The translations under genes and the position numbers were made by a program. The notes under the pieces are model-generated. The model was not told where the DNA came from. It made no database searches and saw nothing but the letters and a program-made list of their open reading frames with translations. DNA of 64,000 bases. Origin: Gemmatimonadaceae bacterium (GTDB lineage Bacteria; Gemmatimonadota; Gemmatimonadetes; Gemmatimonadales; Gemmatimonadaceae). This document shows, piece by piece, positions 50,305 to 58,662 of the stretch; the stretch's first letter is position 1, and every line of letters starts with the position of its first letter. The stretch lies in assembly GCA_036003045.1 (NCBI GenBank), contig DASYSS010000046.1:1-64000 (forward strand), given 5' to 3'.

Positions 50305-52302
50305 ATGCAGTCTCACATTGCCCGGAGTTTTCGCGCGGCGAACTCGAGCAATAGGCTAGACGTGCTGGCAAGCGACGGCGGCGTGAGCGGACTGCGCCCG
50401 GTGTCATCGGCAGCCGACGATATCGGCCGCGGCGACCCCGCGTTGAGCACCAGATTGACGGCGCTGTGGGAGACGCCCGACACGTGGGTCGCCCGGATCG
50501 CGACGGTCGATCACAAGACGCTCGGCAAACGATACGTCTACACCGCGTTCGTTTTTTTTGTGCTCGGTGGCATCGAGGCACTGCTGATCCGTCTGCAGCT
50601 GGCGCGGCCGGACAACACGCTGATCTCGCCAAACGCGTACAACCAGCTGATGACGATGCACGGCGTGACGATGATGTTCCTCTTCATCCAGCCGGTGCTG
50701 TCGGGGTTCAGCTTCTACTTGACGCCGCTCATGATCGGGGCGCGCGAGTTGGCGTTTCCCCGGCTGAATGCGTTTAGCTACTACGCGTTTCTGCTCGCCG
50801 GCGTCTTCATGTACGCGAGCTTCGCGATCGGCCAGGCGCCCAACGCCGGCTGGTTCAACTACACGCCGCTGGCCGACGCGGTTCACGACCCGGGACGGAA
50901 CATCGATTTCTACGTTCTCGGGCTCCTGTTCCTCGGCACGTCGACGACGGCGGGTGCGTTCAACTCGATCGTCACCATTCTCAAGCTGCGCGCGCCCGGC
51001 ATGTCGCTGTCGACCATGCCGCTCTTTCTCTGGAGCTCGTTGACGGTGTCGTTCGCCGTCGTGTTCTCGATGCCCGCCTTTACCGTCGCGCTCGGCTTCT
51101 TGGAGCTCGAGCGACAATGGCACTTCGCGTTCTTTGACGCGGCGCGCGGAGGCAGCGCGCTCCTCTGGCAGCATCTCTTCTGGGTCTTTGCGCATCCCTG
51201 GGTCTACATCGTGTTTCTGCCGGCGACCGGGATGTTGTCGATGGTCATTCCGACCTTCTGCCGCCGGCCCATCACCGGACACACGTACGTCGCACTGTCG
51301 ACCGTGGCCACCGGGGCGATCGGCTTTGGCGTGTGGGTGCATCACATGTTCGCGACCGGGCTGCCTCAGCTCGAGATGAGCTTCTTCGGCGGTGCGAGCA
51401 TGCTCATCTCGATTCCGAGCGCGGTCACGATCTTCGCGTGGCTGGCGACGATGTGGTACGGACGCGTCGTTCTCGCGACTCCGATGCTTTTCGCGCTGGC
51501 GTTCATCGTCCAGTTCGTCATCGGCGGCGTGAGCGGCGTGATGACCGCCGCGATTCCGTTCGATTGGCAGGCGACGGACACCTACTTCATCGTCGCGCAC
51601 ATTCACTACGTGTTGCTCGGCGGAAGCGTCTTTGGGTTGTTCGCCGGAGCGTACTACTGGGCGCCGAAAGCGTACGGCCACATGCCCAACGAGGCGGTGA
51701 GCAAACTCGCGTTCTGGCTCATGTTCGTCGGATTCAACGTCGGGTTTTTTCCGATGCACATGAGCGGGCTGCTCGGAATGCCGCGGCGTGTCTACACGTA
51801 CGCGGCGTCGAGCGGTCTCGCGGGACTCAACCTCATCTCGACCGTCGGTGCCTATTTGCTGGCGATCGGGATCGCGATCGGGCTTTGGAGTTTGTATCGC
51901 TGCCGCTCGCATGGGCCGGCGGCCGGCGCGAATCCGTGGGGAGCGGCGTCGTTGGAATGGCTCACCACGTCGCCGCCGCGGCCGTTCAACTTCGCTCACG
52001 TTCCTCTGGTCGACTCGCGCCATCCGCTTTGGGACGGTGCGTACTCCGTAGGCCCGTCACTCGACGGCGCGCGCCTTTCGCCGCTGACGACGGCAGTAGA
52101 CGGCGAGCCGGTGGCTCCGATCGCGCTCCCAGAAGACAACGTGTGGAGCGTGGCGATCGCCGTCGCGATGCTGGTCGCGTTCGCCGCGTTGCTGGCGCGT
52201 ATCGACGTGCTTGCGGCCGCCGGCTTCGTGACGACGCTGTTGTGCCTTGCCCGCTGGATGTGGCCGGCGAGCGCCCACACCCCGGCAGCCGCGGAAGCAT
52301 GA
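50305..52302 (+). CDS. ctaD: Cytochrome c oxidase subunit I (heme-copper oxidase, unusual proton-channel residues)
   Basis: A 665-residue catalytic subunit with about 12 core spans plus a C-terminal pair. Metal ligands are intact: the low-spin haem His in MTMHGVTMMF, CuB ligands His297 (HPWVY) and His346-His347 (HHMF), and the haem His pair in VAHIHYVL. The crosslinked Tyr301 is kept. The D-channel Glu of HPEVY is Trp299, the entry Asp is Glu148 (GARELAFPR), and the K-channel Lys is Thr375 (PSAVTIFAW). The start is ATG 50305; GTG 50302 is possible. It overlaps coxIII (ATGA). Terminal oxygen reduction is inferred from the retained active site. Confidence 0.92.
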   Translation: MQSHIARSFRAANSSNRLDVLASDGGVSGLRPVSSAADDIGRGDPALSTRLTALWETPDTWVARIATVDHKTLGKRYVYTAFVFFVLGGIEALLIRLQLARPDNTLISPNAYNQLMTMHGVTMMFLFIQPVLSGFSFYLTPLMIGARELAFPRLNAFSYYAFLLAGVFMYASFAIGQAPNAGWFNYTPLADAVHDPGRNIDFYVLGLLFLGTSTTAGAFNSIVTILKLRAPGMSLSTMPLFLWSSLTVSFAVVFSMPAFTVALGFLELERQWHFAFFDAARGGSALLWQHLFWVFAHPWVYIVFLPATGMLSMVIPTFCRRPITGHTYVALSTVATGAIGFGVWVHHMFATGLPQLEMSFFGGASMLISIPSAVTIFAWLATMWYGRVVLATPMLFALAFIVQFVIGGVSGVMTAAIPFDWQATDTYFIVAHIHYVLLGGSVFGLFAGAYYWAPKAYGHMPNEAVSKLAFWLMFVGFNVGFFPMHMSGLLGMPRRVYTYAASSGLAGLNLISTVGAYLLAIGIAIGLWSLYRCRSHGPAAGANPWGAASLEWLTTSPPRPFNFAHVPLVDSRHPLWDGAYSVGPSLDGARLSPLTTAVDGEPVAPIALPEDNVWSVAIAVAMLVAFAALLARIDVLAAAGFVTTLLCLARWMWPASAHTPAAAEA

Positions 52303-52904
52303 CGAGCGTCGCATGGACGAACGGTTCGACTTCGGGGCGGCGCGGAAGCGCGGAGGTCGGCCGGTGGGGGATGACCCTCTTCCTCATCAACGAAGGGACC
52401 CTCTTCGCCTGTCTGGTCAGCAGCTACTTCTATCTCGCCCTACGAAATCCCGCGTGGCCGCCCGCTGGGGTCGAGAAGCCGTCGCTTCCCATTCCGGCGG
52501 TAATGACGGCATTGCTGCTCTCGAGCAGTGGGGTGCTGGTGATCGCGGAGCGTGGATTCGCGGCGAGACGGCGGCTGCGCTACCGGGTCGGAGTTCTGCT
52601 CACCATCGCGCTCGGTACGGCTTTTCTCGTGCTCCAGGGCGTGGAGTACGCCGACAAACTCGAGCGCCTGCGCCCCTCGCAGAACTCGTACGCCTCGCTC
52701 TTCTACACGATTACCGGATTGCACGGCGTGCACGTGGCATTTGGTCTTCTGTTCCTGTTGTGGGCGCTGCTGCGAGAGGTGCGAAACACCGCTCACCCGC
52801 CGAAGTCGCTCGCCATCAGCAACGCCTCGTGGTACTGGCATTTCGTGGATGGCGTTTGGCTGGTGATCGTGACGTCGCTGTATCTCTCGCCGCGCTGGTC
52901 GTGA
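52299..52904 (+). CDS. ctaE: Cytochrome c oxidase subunit III
   Basis: A 201-residue subunit with five spans, the short form of the family. Conserved segments are WGMTLFLINEGTLFACLVSSYFYL, the LQGVEYADKL loop, GLHGVHVAFGLLFLLWAL and SWYWHFVDGVWLVIVTSLYL. The first segment keeps a Glu in a membrane context (INEGTLF). The ATG overlaps the coxI stop, and the next gene starts 1 nt after its own stop. It stabilises subunit I. Confidence 0.93.
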   Translation: MTSVAWTNGSTSGRRGSAEVGRWGMTLFLINEGTLFACLVSSYFYLALRNPAWPPAGVEKPSLPIPAVMTALLLSSSGVLVIAERGFAARRRLRYRVGVLLTIALGTAFLVLQGVEYADKLERLRPSQNSYASLFYTITGLHGVHVAFGLLFLLWALLREVRNTAHPPKSLAISNASWYWHFVDGVWLVIVTSLYLSPRWS

Positions 52905-52905
52905 C

Positions 52906-54096
52906 ATGACAATGCTCTTGGAGGTCGCGCGCTGGCCTGGCTGGTTTGACGACGGTGCGCCCACGGTTGCCGCCGCGGCTCTCGGCGTTGCGTACGCGAT
53001 CGCGGCGGGGGCGATGCGCCCTCGACGCGCGTGCGCCGTGACCAAAACTCAGCTGGCGTGCTTCTCCGCCGGTTTTCTCGTTCTCGCCGTCGCGCTCGTG
53101 TCTCCGCTCGAGCCGTTGAGCGAACGCCTGTTTGCCGCCCACATGATCCAGCACCTGCTGTTGGCGACGGTTGCGCCGCCTCTCCTCGTTCTCGGCGCGC
53201 CGACCGCCCGAGCGATTCGCCTCGCGGCGCCGACGATGGATCGGTGGCTGGGTGTTTTCGCCGAGAGAACGGGGCTCGGTCGCGCGTGGCGGTTTGCGTC
53301 TCTGCCTGTCGTCGCGTGCGGTCTACACGCTCTCGCCATCTGGGCATGGCACGCTCCCGCGCTTTACGAGCGTTCGCTGCGGAATGACGCCGTCCACGCC
53401 GTCCAACACGTGAGCTTGGTTGGGACGGGCGTGTGCCTGTGGTGGAGCATCCTTCGCCCCCGGAAGGCGGGGCTCGATGCCCGCCGCACGGCCTTCGCCC
53501 TGGGAATCATCACGATCTTTGCGACCGCGTTGCAAACCGGCGCGCTCGGCGCGCTCTTCGCGTTGTCGCGCCACGTCATCTATCCGTCGCAATCGACGGC
53601 GGCCGCCACGTGGGGTGTGACGCCGCTCGAGGATCAGCGGCTTGCCGGAATGCTGATGTGGATTCCCGGCGGAATCGTATATGTGATCATGATGAGTGTC
53701 CTGTTCGTCGCATGGCTGGACGGGCCGGCGCGCCGTGCGAGGACGGCGCTGACGGTCGCCTCCGGAGCGATCGGGCTGATGAGTTGCGGCCGCGCGGAAG
53801 CGCGAACCGTGCCTGGTGGCGACGCGGCGCGCGGCCGTGCGGCGATCGTGGCGGCGGGTTGTGGCGCGTGTCATGTCATCCCTGGAATTCAAGGCGCCGC
53901 CGGGCAGGTCGGCCCGCCGCTGAAAGGCGTGGGCGACCGTTCGATCGTCGGCGGCGTGCTGCCGAACACTCCGGACAATCTGATCGCGTGGCTCGAGGAT
54001 CCGCCTGCGTACGCGCCGCGCACGACCATGCCGAACCTCGGTCTCTCAGCGGCAGCCGCTCGCGACATCGCCGCGTACCTGTACTCGAAGAGGTGA
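52906..54096 (+). CDS. ctaG: CtaG (caa3-type oxidase assembly) fused to a C-terminal cytochrome c
   Basis: A 396-residue fusion. Residues 1-275 are a seven-span CtaG domain (AAHMIQHLLLATVAPPLLVLGAP, then AIWAWHAPALYE, AVQHVSLVGTG and GMLMWIPGGIVYV), which delivers copper to CuB-type centres. A hydrophobic stretch with a lipobox-like end (GAIGLMSC, residues 287-294) leads into a mono-haem cytochrome c domain with CGACH at 319-323 and an axial Met in TTMPNLG. The linker looks like a captured lipoprotein signal peptide, suggesting an ancestral gene fusion. The domain should sit in the periplasm and may carry electrons to the oxidase. Confidence 0.9.
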   Translation: MTMLLEVARWPGWFDDGAPTVAAAALGVAYAIAAGAMRPRRACAVTKTQLACFSAGFLVLAVALVSPLEPLSERLFAAHMIQHLLLATVAPPLLVLGAPTARAIRLAAPTMDRWLGVFAERTGLGRAWRFASLPVVACGLHALAIWAWHAPALYERSLRNDAVHAVQHVSLVGTGVCLWWSILRPRKAGLDARRTAFALGIITIFATALQTGALGALFALSRHVIYPSQSTAAATWGVTPLEDQRLAGMLMWIPGGIVYVIMMSVLFVAWLDGPARRARTALTVASGAIGLMSCGRAEARTVPGGDAARGRAAIVAAGCGACHVIPGIQGAAGQVGPPLKGVGDRSIVGGVLPNTPDNLIAWLEDPPAYAPRTTMPNLGLSAAAARDIAAYLYSKR

Positions 54097-54156
54097 CCGA
54101 CGCTTCGACGCTCGCGAGTTGGACGGCTCGTTCTGCCGTGCGCGGCGATCGCCGCG

Positions 54157-55119
54157 TTGCTCTACGGGGCGGGCTGCGCGACGCCGCTCAGCACGTTCTC
54201 GCACGCCAGCGACGCGGCCGAGCGAACGGCGACCCTCTCGTGGCTCATGGTGGCGGTGTCGACCGCGATCTTCATCCTCGTTTGCGTCGTGATGGTCGCG
54301 GCGATCGCGCGCGGAAAGGGCAGCGAGCGAGGGATCGTGGGTCTCGAAGAGCGCGGACGCGGCTGGCTCCTCTGGGGTGGACTCGTGCTCCCCGTCGTCG
54401 TGCTCTCTCTCGTGTCGGTCATCGCCGTGCGCGTCATGCGTCAGCGAATTCCCGCAGAGAACGCGGTCACCATCCTCGTGACCGGCCATCAGTGGTGGTG
54501 GCAGTTGGACTACGACCTGGGCTCCGCTCAAACGCGTTTTCGTACGGCCAACGAGCTCCACGTTCCCGTCGGCCGCCCGGTCCTCCTGAAGCTGACGACG
54601 AGCGACGTGATTCACAGTTTCTGGGTTCCGTCGCTCGCCGGGAAGATGGATCTCCTCCCTGGCGACACGAACGAGCTGAGGGTCGAGGCACGCCGAGCCG
54701 GAACGTTCACCGGCGCGTGCGCGGAGTACTGCGGCGCGCAGCACGCGCACATGGCGATCACGGTGGTCGCTGAAGATTCGGCATCGTTCGCTCGTTGGGT
54801 AACGGCCGAGGCCGCGCCAAGTGTTTCGAGTCTGGACTCGACCGCCGCGGCGGGCCAGCAGCTGTTCACGAAGGGTGTGTGTGCGACGTGTCATACGGTT
54901 CGCGGCACCGACGCGCGTGGGCCGGTCGGCCCCGATCTCACGCACGTTGGAAGTCGACTGACGATCGCCGCCGGCTCGCTGACGAACTCCTTCGGCGCGA
55001 TCGAGGGATGGATCGCCGATCCGCAGGCCATCAAGCCCGGGGCGGCGATGCCGACGCTCAACGCGTACAGCGGGCCCGAGTTGCGCGCGCTCGCGGCCTA
55101 CGTGGCGAATCTTCGTTGA
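54157..55119 (+). CDS. ctaC: Cytochrome c oxidase subunit II with C-terminal cytochrome c (caa3-type)
   Basis: At least 320 residues. Two transmembrane segments precede a CuA domain with the first His in SDVIHSFWVP and the site CAEYCGAQHAHM, then a cytochrome c domain with CATCH and an axial Met in GAAMPTL. Electrons enter through the haem and pass to CuA. TTG 54157 is the first standard start, but the frame reads upstream to 54097 and encodes basic then hydrophobic residues (LRRSRVGRLVLPCAAIAALL) up to YGAGC, a good lipoprotein signal. The true start is therefore probably upstream and non-standard. It lies between ctaG and actA. Confidence 0.9.
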   Translation: MLYGAGCATPLSTFSHASDAAERTATLSWLMVAVSTAIFILVCVVMVAAIARGKGSERGIVGLEERGRGWLLWGGLVLPVVVLSLVSVIAVRVMRQRIPAENAVTILVTGHQWWWQLDYDLGSAQTRFRTANELHVPVGRPVLLKLTTSDVIHSFWVPSLAGKMDLLPGDTNELRVEARRAGTFTGACAEYCGAQHAHMAITVVAEDSASFARWVTAEAAPSVSSLDSTAAAGQQLFTKGVCATCHTVRGTDARGPVGPDLTHVGSRLTIAAGSLTNSFGAIEGWIADPQAIKPGAAMPTLNAYSGPELRALAAYVANLR

Positions 55120-55174
55120 CGACGAACGCGAGGGATCGATTCATGCAACGCCGGTGCAGGTCAAAATCGGAACG

Positions 55175-55834
55175 ATGCCAGCGCTTTTTCCGTGGTGGAC
55201 GAACTCCCTCGCGCGAGCATCGTTGCTCGTGGCTGCGCTGCTCGTGGTGGGACTTCCGGTGGCGCTGATGGCGTGGGTGCGCACGCCATTCGCGACCGGT
55301 GAGGGGGGGATGGTTGCCCAGCCGGTGCCCTTCGACCATCGCGTACACGCGCACTCGCTTCGCGTCGACTGCCGGTTTTGCCACGCGTCGGTCGAGCTCG
55401 CGGCGACGGCCGGTGTTCCTCCGACGACGGCGTGCGTCGGCTGCCACACCAAAGCGCTCCAGGAGTCTCCGACGTTCGCGCCCGTGCGAGCGAGTCTCGC
55501 GTCGGGCCGGCCGATCCCGTGGCGGCGCGTGAACGCGTTGCCGGACTTCGTGTACTTCGACCATTCGATCCACGTCGCCAAGGGCGTCGGATGCGAGTCG
55601 TGTCATGGACGCGTCGACGAAATGGCGCAGGTGTCGCAAGCGACGCCGTTGTCGATGGGATGGTGCGTCAGCTGCCATCGGAATCCGGTGGCGAGCCTGC
55701 GGCCGCGCGACGAAATCACGACGATGGGCTGGCTCGAAACGCACACCGCGCGATCTCGCGACTCGATCGGCGCGCGCCTGATGCACACGAACGGCGTATT
55801 GAGCCTCACGAGTTGTTCCACGTGCCACCGATGA
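55175..55834 (+). CDS. actA: Alternative complex III pentahaem cytochrome c subunit ActA
   Basis: A 219-residue protein with one N-terminal span (RASLLVAALLVVGLPVALMAW) and five CxxCH sites (CRFCH, CVGCH, CESCH, CVSCH, CSTCH). The family start MPALFPWWTNSLARA supports ATG 55175, with GGA 4 nt upstream; an in-frame GTG at 55154 is a longer alternative. ActA takes electrons from the ActB module and passes them to cytochrome c or oxidase. The stop overlaps actB (ATGA). Confidence 0.93.
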   Translation: MPALFPWWTNSLARASLLVAALLVVGLPVALMAWVRTPFATGEGGMVAQPVPFDHRVHAHSLRVDCRFCHASVELAATAGVPPTTACVGCHTKALQESPTFAPVRASLASGRPIPWRRVNALPDFVYFDHSIHVAKGVGCESCHGRVDEMAQVSQATPLSMGWCVSCHRNPVASLRPRDEITTMGWLETHTARSRDSIGARLMHTNGVLSLTSCSTCHR

Positions 55835-58662
55835 ACGACAGGGAGCGCGATGCGGGCCTCGACCGCCGCGAGTTTCTTCGGCTCGCCGGTGCAAGCATCG
55901 CGCTCGCCGGACTCGACGGATGCACTCGCATGCCGGCGGAAAACATTCTGCCGTACGTCGACAATCGTCCCGAGCTCACGCCGGGCGTCGGTCAGCACTA
56001 CGCGACCGCGATGTGTCTCGACGGAATCGCGACGGGGCTGATCGTCGAGAGCCACGAGGGACGGCCCACGAAGATCGAAGGCAATCCCGATCATCCCGCG
56101 AGCCTCGGCGCCAGCGGCCCGATCGAGCAGGCGTCGATTCTCCAACTGTACGATCCGGATCGCGCGAAGTTCGCCCGCATCGGAGAGAAACGGTCGAGCT
56201 GGAAGGAGATTCAAGCCGAACTGTCGCCGTCGAGCCTGGGAGCGCGGGTCGGATCTCGAGGGGAGCGACTGAGAATTCTCATCGAGCCCACGTCGTCGCC
56301 GCTCGAGGAAGAATTGCTGGCGAAGGTGTTGGAGCGGTATCCGGGCGCGACGGTTCACATGTATGCGCCGATGGTCGCGGAGCGCGCGACCTCGCCGCTC
56401 GTCCCGCACCACGACGTCTCTCGCGCCGACGTGATTCTTGCCGTCGACGCCGACTTCCTGGCCAGCGGTCCGTTTCACCTTCGATACGCTCGCCAGTTCG
56501 CCGACAATCGCCGCCTGAAGGCTCCGACCGACGCGATGAACCGCCTGTACGCGATCGAGTCGGATTTCACGCCGACGGGCTCGGCGGCCGACCACCGATT
56601 CGCCGTGCGACCACGAGACCGCGCGATGGTGCTGAGCGCTCTGATCGCTCAGGTCGCGAACTCGAGTGGGCCGAGCGCACCAGCGTGGATTGAGGGGGTC
56701 GCAAGAGACCTGAAAAGCCGGCCCGGTCGCAGCGTTGTCATCGGAGGCTCGCGTCTGTCGGCCGAAGAACGGAGCATCGTCGATCAGTTGAATGGCGCCG
56801 TTGGCGCGACCGGGGCAGGGGGTCTCGCGTGGCACGCTCCGAACCCGTTGATCGGCCGGTCGGTGCCGATCCGGTCCTTCGCCGAGCTGCTCGCCGAGCT
56901 GCACGCGAAGGTGGTCGACACGCTCATCGTGGTTGGAGGGAATCCGATTTACGCTTCGCCCGCCGCTCTCGCTCTCGCGTCGCTCATACGAAGCGTGCCC
57001 AACGTCGGCTACGTGGGGCTCTACGAGAACGAGACCGCGCGGGTCGCACGCTGGTTCGTTCCGCAATCCCACTATCTGGAGTCGTGGGGCGACGCGCGAG
57101 CGTACGACGGCACGCTTTCGATCGTGCAGCCGCTCGTCAGTCCTCTCTACGAATCGATCACGCCGCCGGAGCTGTACGCCGTGATCGCCGGTGTTGAAGA
57201 GAACGGTGGTGCGTACGCCCTTCTTCGCTCCTCGGTGAACACCCGCGTCTCGACTGGCGCCGATGCGGCGTGGACGTCCGCGCTGCGTCGCGGTGTGGTT
57301 GCCGACACGGCCTTCCCACCTGCCGCGGCATCGGCGGTGCCAGGCCCGGCCGTCGCGGCGACGGTTTTGCCGCCCACGGCGGAGAGCGGGGCCGGGGCCG
57401 GCATCGACGTTGTCTACTCGGCCGATCCGAAGGTGCACGACGGCTCGTTCTCGAACAACGCATGGCTTCAAGAGCTGCCGTCGCCGCTCACGCAGCTCGC
57501 GTGGGGCAACGCGGCGCTGATCAGTCCGACGACCGCGAGACGTGCGCGGCTCGAGAGCGGTGATGTCGTCACGCTGTCGGCGAAAGGCCGCTCGCTGACG
57601 ATTCCGGTGCTCGTCGTACCTGGCCACGCGGACGACGCGGCCACGCTGCACTTCGGCTACGGACGCGCAGGCGGCGAATCGGTCGCACGAGGCGTCGGCT
57701 CGAATGTGTATCAACTGTGGCCGACGTTCGATACGTGGGTCGAGCATGGCGCGACGATTGCGCCGACCGGGACCGCCACCCCGTTGGTGATTGCGCAAAC
57801 GCACGAGACGCTCGCGGCGAGCCGTCCGGTCCGAGCGGCGACGCTCGACGACTACCGAAAGGCGCCCGCGACCGTCGGCCTGCGGCCGGAGCGGGTCCTC
57901 TCGTTGTATCCGGAACCTCCGGAACGGCTGCTCGCCAACGGCACGAACCAGTGGGCGATGACGATCGACCTCGGGACGTGCATCGGATGCAACGCGTGCG
58001 TCATCGCCTGCCAGTCGGAGAACAACATTCCCGTCGTCGGCCCGGGCGACGCGCGCAACGGCCGAATCATGCACTGGATGCGGATCGACCGGTACTTCGA
58101 GGAACGAGAAAACGAGGTCGCCGCGCTCCTCCAGCCGATGCTCTGCCAACATTGTGAAAAAGCGCCGTGCGAGTACGTGTGCCCCGTCGAGGCGACGGTT
58201 CACAGCGCCGACGGGCTGAACGAGATGGTGTACAACCGCTGCGTCGGGACGCGCTTCTGCTCCAACAACTGTCCGTACAAGGTGCGCCATTTCAACTGGT
58301 TCGACTACAACGCGCGCCTCTCGGAAACGGAGTTGATGTCGAAGAACCCGAACGTCACGGTCCGCGAACGCGGCGTGATGGAGAAGTGCACGTTCTGCGT
58401 GCAACGAATTCGCGAGGCCGAGATCGGCGCGGGGCGCGAGGGTCGTCAGCTTCGCGGGTCGGAAGTGCGGACGGCGTGTCAACAAGCGTGCCCCACCAAC
58501 GCCATCGTTTTCGGTTCACTCACGGAAGACGGCTCGGCGGTCGTGCGTACGCGGAACGCGGCGCGCGCCTACACGGCGCTGCACGAGCTTGGCACGCAGC
58601 CCCGGGTGAGCTACCTGGCGCGCATTCGCAATCAGAACGCCGACCTGCCGCGCGAAGGATGA
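55831..58662 (+). CDS. actB: Alternative complex III iron-sulfur/molybdopterin-like subunit ActB
   Basis: A 943-residue subunit. A Tat-like N-terminus (LDRREFLRLAGASIALAGLDGC) leads into a molybdopterin-oxidoreductase-like domain lacking a metal cofactor site (about 60-680). The C-terminal ferredoxin-like domain holds the Cys sets CIGCNACVIAC, CQHCEKAPCEYVC, CVGTRFCSNNC, CTFC and CQQAC, enough for four clusters. The family usually has extra residues before the Tat motif; here only about 10 precede it. A low-complexity Ala/Pro/Gly insert lies around residues 490-520. ActB sits on the periplasmic side and passes electrons to ActA. Confidence 0.93.
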   Translation: MNDRERDAGLDRREFLRLAGASIALAGLDGCTRMPAENILPYVDNRPELTPGVGQHYATAMCLDGIATGLIVESHEGRPTKIEGNPDHPASLGASGPIEQASILQLYDPDRAKFARIGEKRSSWKEIQAELSPSSLGARVGSRGERLRILIEPTSSPLEEELLAKVLERYPGATVHMYAPMVAERATSPLVPHHDVSRADVILAVDADFLASGPFHLRYARQFADNRRLKAPTDAMNRLYAIESDFTPTGSAADHRFAVRPRDRAMVLSALIAQVANSSGPSAPAWIEGVARDLKSRPGRSVVIGGSRLSAEERSIVDQLNGAVGATGAGGLAWHAPNPLIGRSVPIRSFAELLAELHAKVVDTLIVVGGNPIYASPAALALASLIRSVPNVGYVGLYENETARVARWFVPQSHYLESWGDARAYDGTLSIVQPLVSPLYESITPPELYAVIAGVEENGGAYALLRSSVNTRVSTGADAAWTSALRRGVVADTAFPPAAASAVPGPAVAATVLPPTAESGAGAGIDVVYSADPKVHDGSFSNNAWLQELPSPLTQLAWGNAALISPTTARRARLESGDVVTLSAKGRSLTIPVLVVPGHADDAATLHFGYGRAGGESVARGVGSNVYQLWPTFDTWVEHGATIAPTGTATPLVIAQTHETLAASRPVRAATLDDYRKAPATVGLRPERVLSLYPEPPERLLANGTNQWAMTIDLGTCIGCNACVIACQSENNIPVVGPGDARNGRIMHWMRIDRYFEERENEVAALLQPMLCQHCEKAPCEYVCPVEATVHSADGLNEMVYNRCVGTRFCSNNCPYKVRHFNWFDYNARLSETELMSKNPNVTVRERGVMEKCTFCVQRIREAEIGAGREGRQLRGSEVRTACQQACPTNAIVFGSLTEDGSAVVRTRNAARAYTALHELGTQPRVSYLARIRNQNADLPREG

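Noticed and set aside
50305-52302. Subunit I as a nitric oxide reductase of the eNOR or similar type
   Set aside because: The active-site Tyr of HPxVY and a full set of oxidase partners (CuA subunit II with cytochrome c, subunit III, CtaG) point to oxygen reduction, although the proton-channel residues are unusual.
55603-58485. A 960-codon open frame on the minus strand opposite actB, and similar long frames opposite ychF/pth, dinG and the DUF4175 gene
   Set aside because: High GC content leaves antisense frames open. The translations are Arg/Val/His-rich with no domains, and the plus-strand products are clear homologues of known families.
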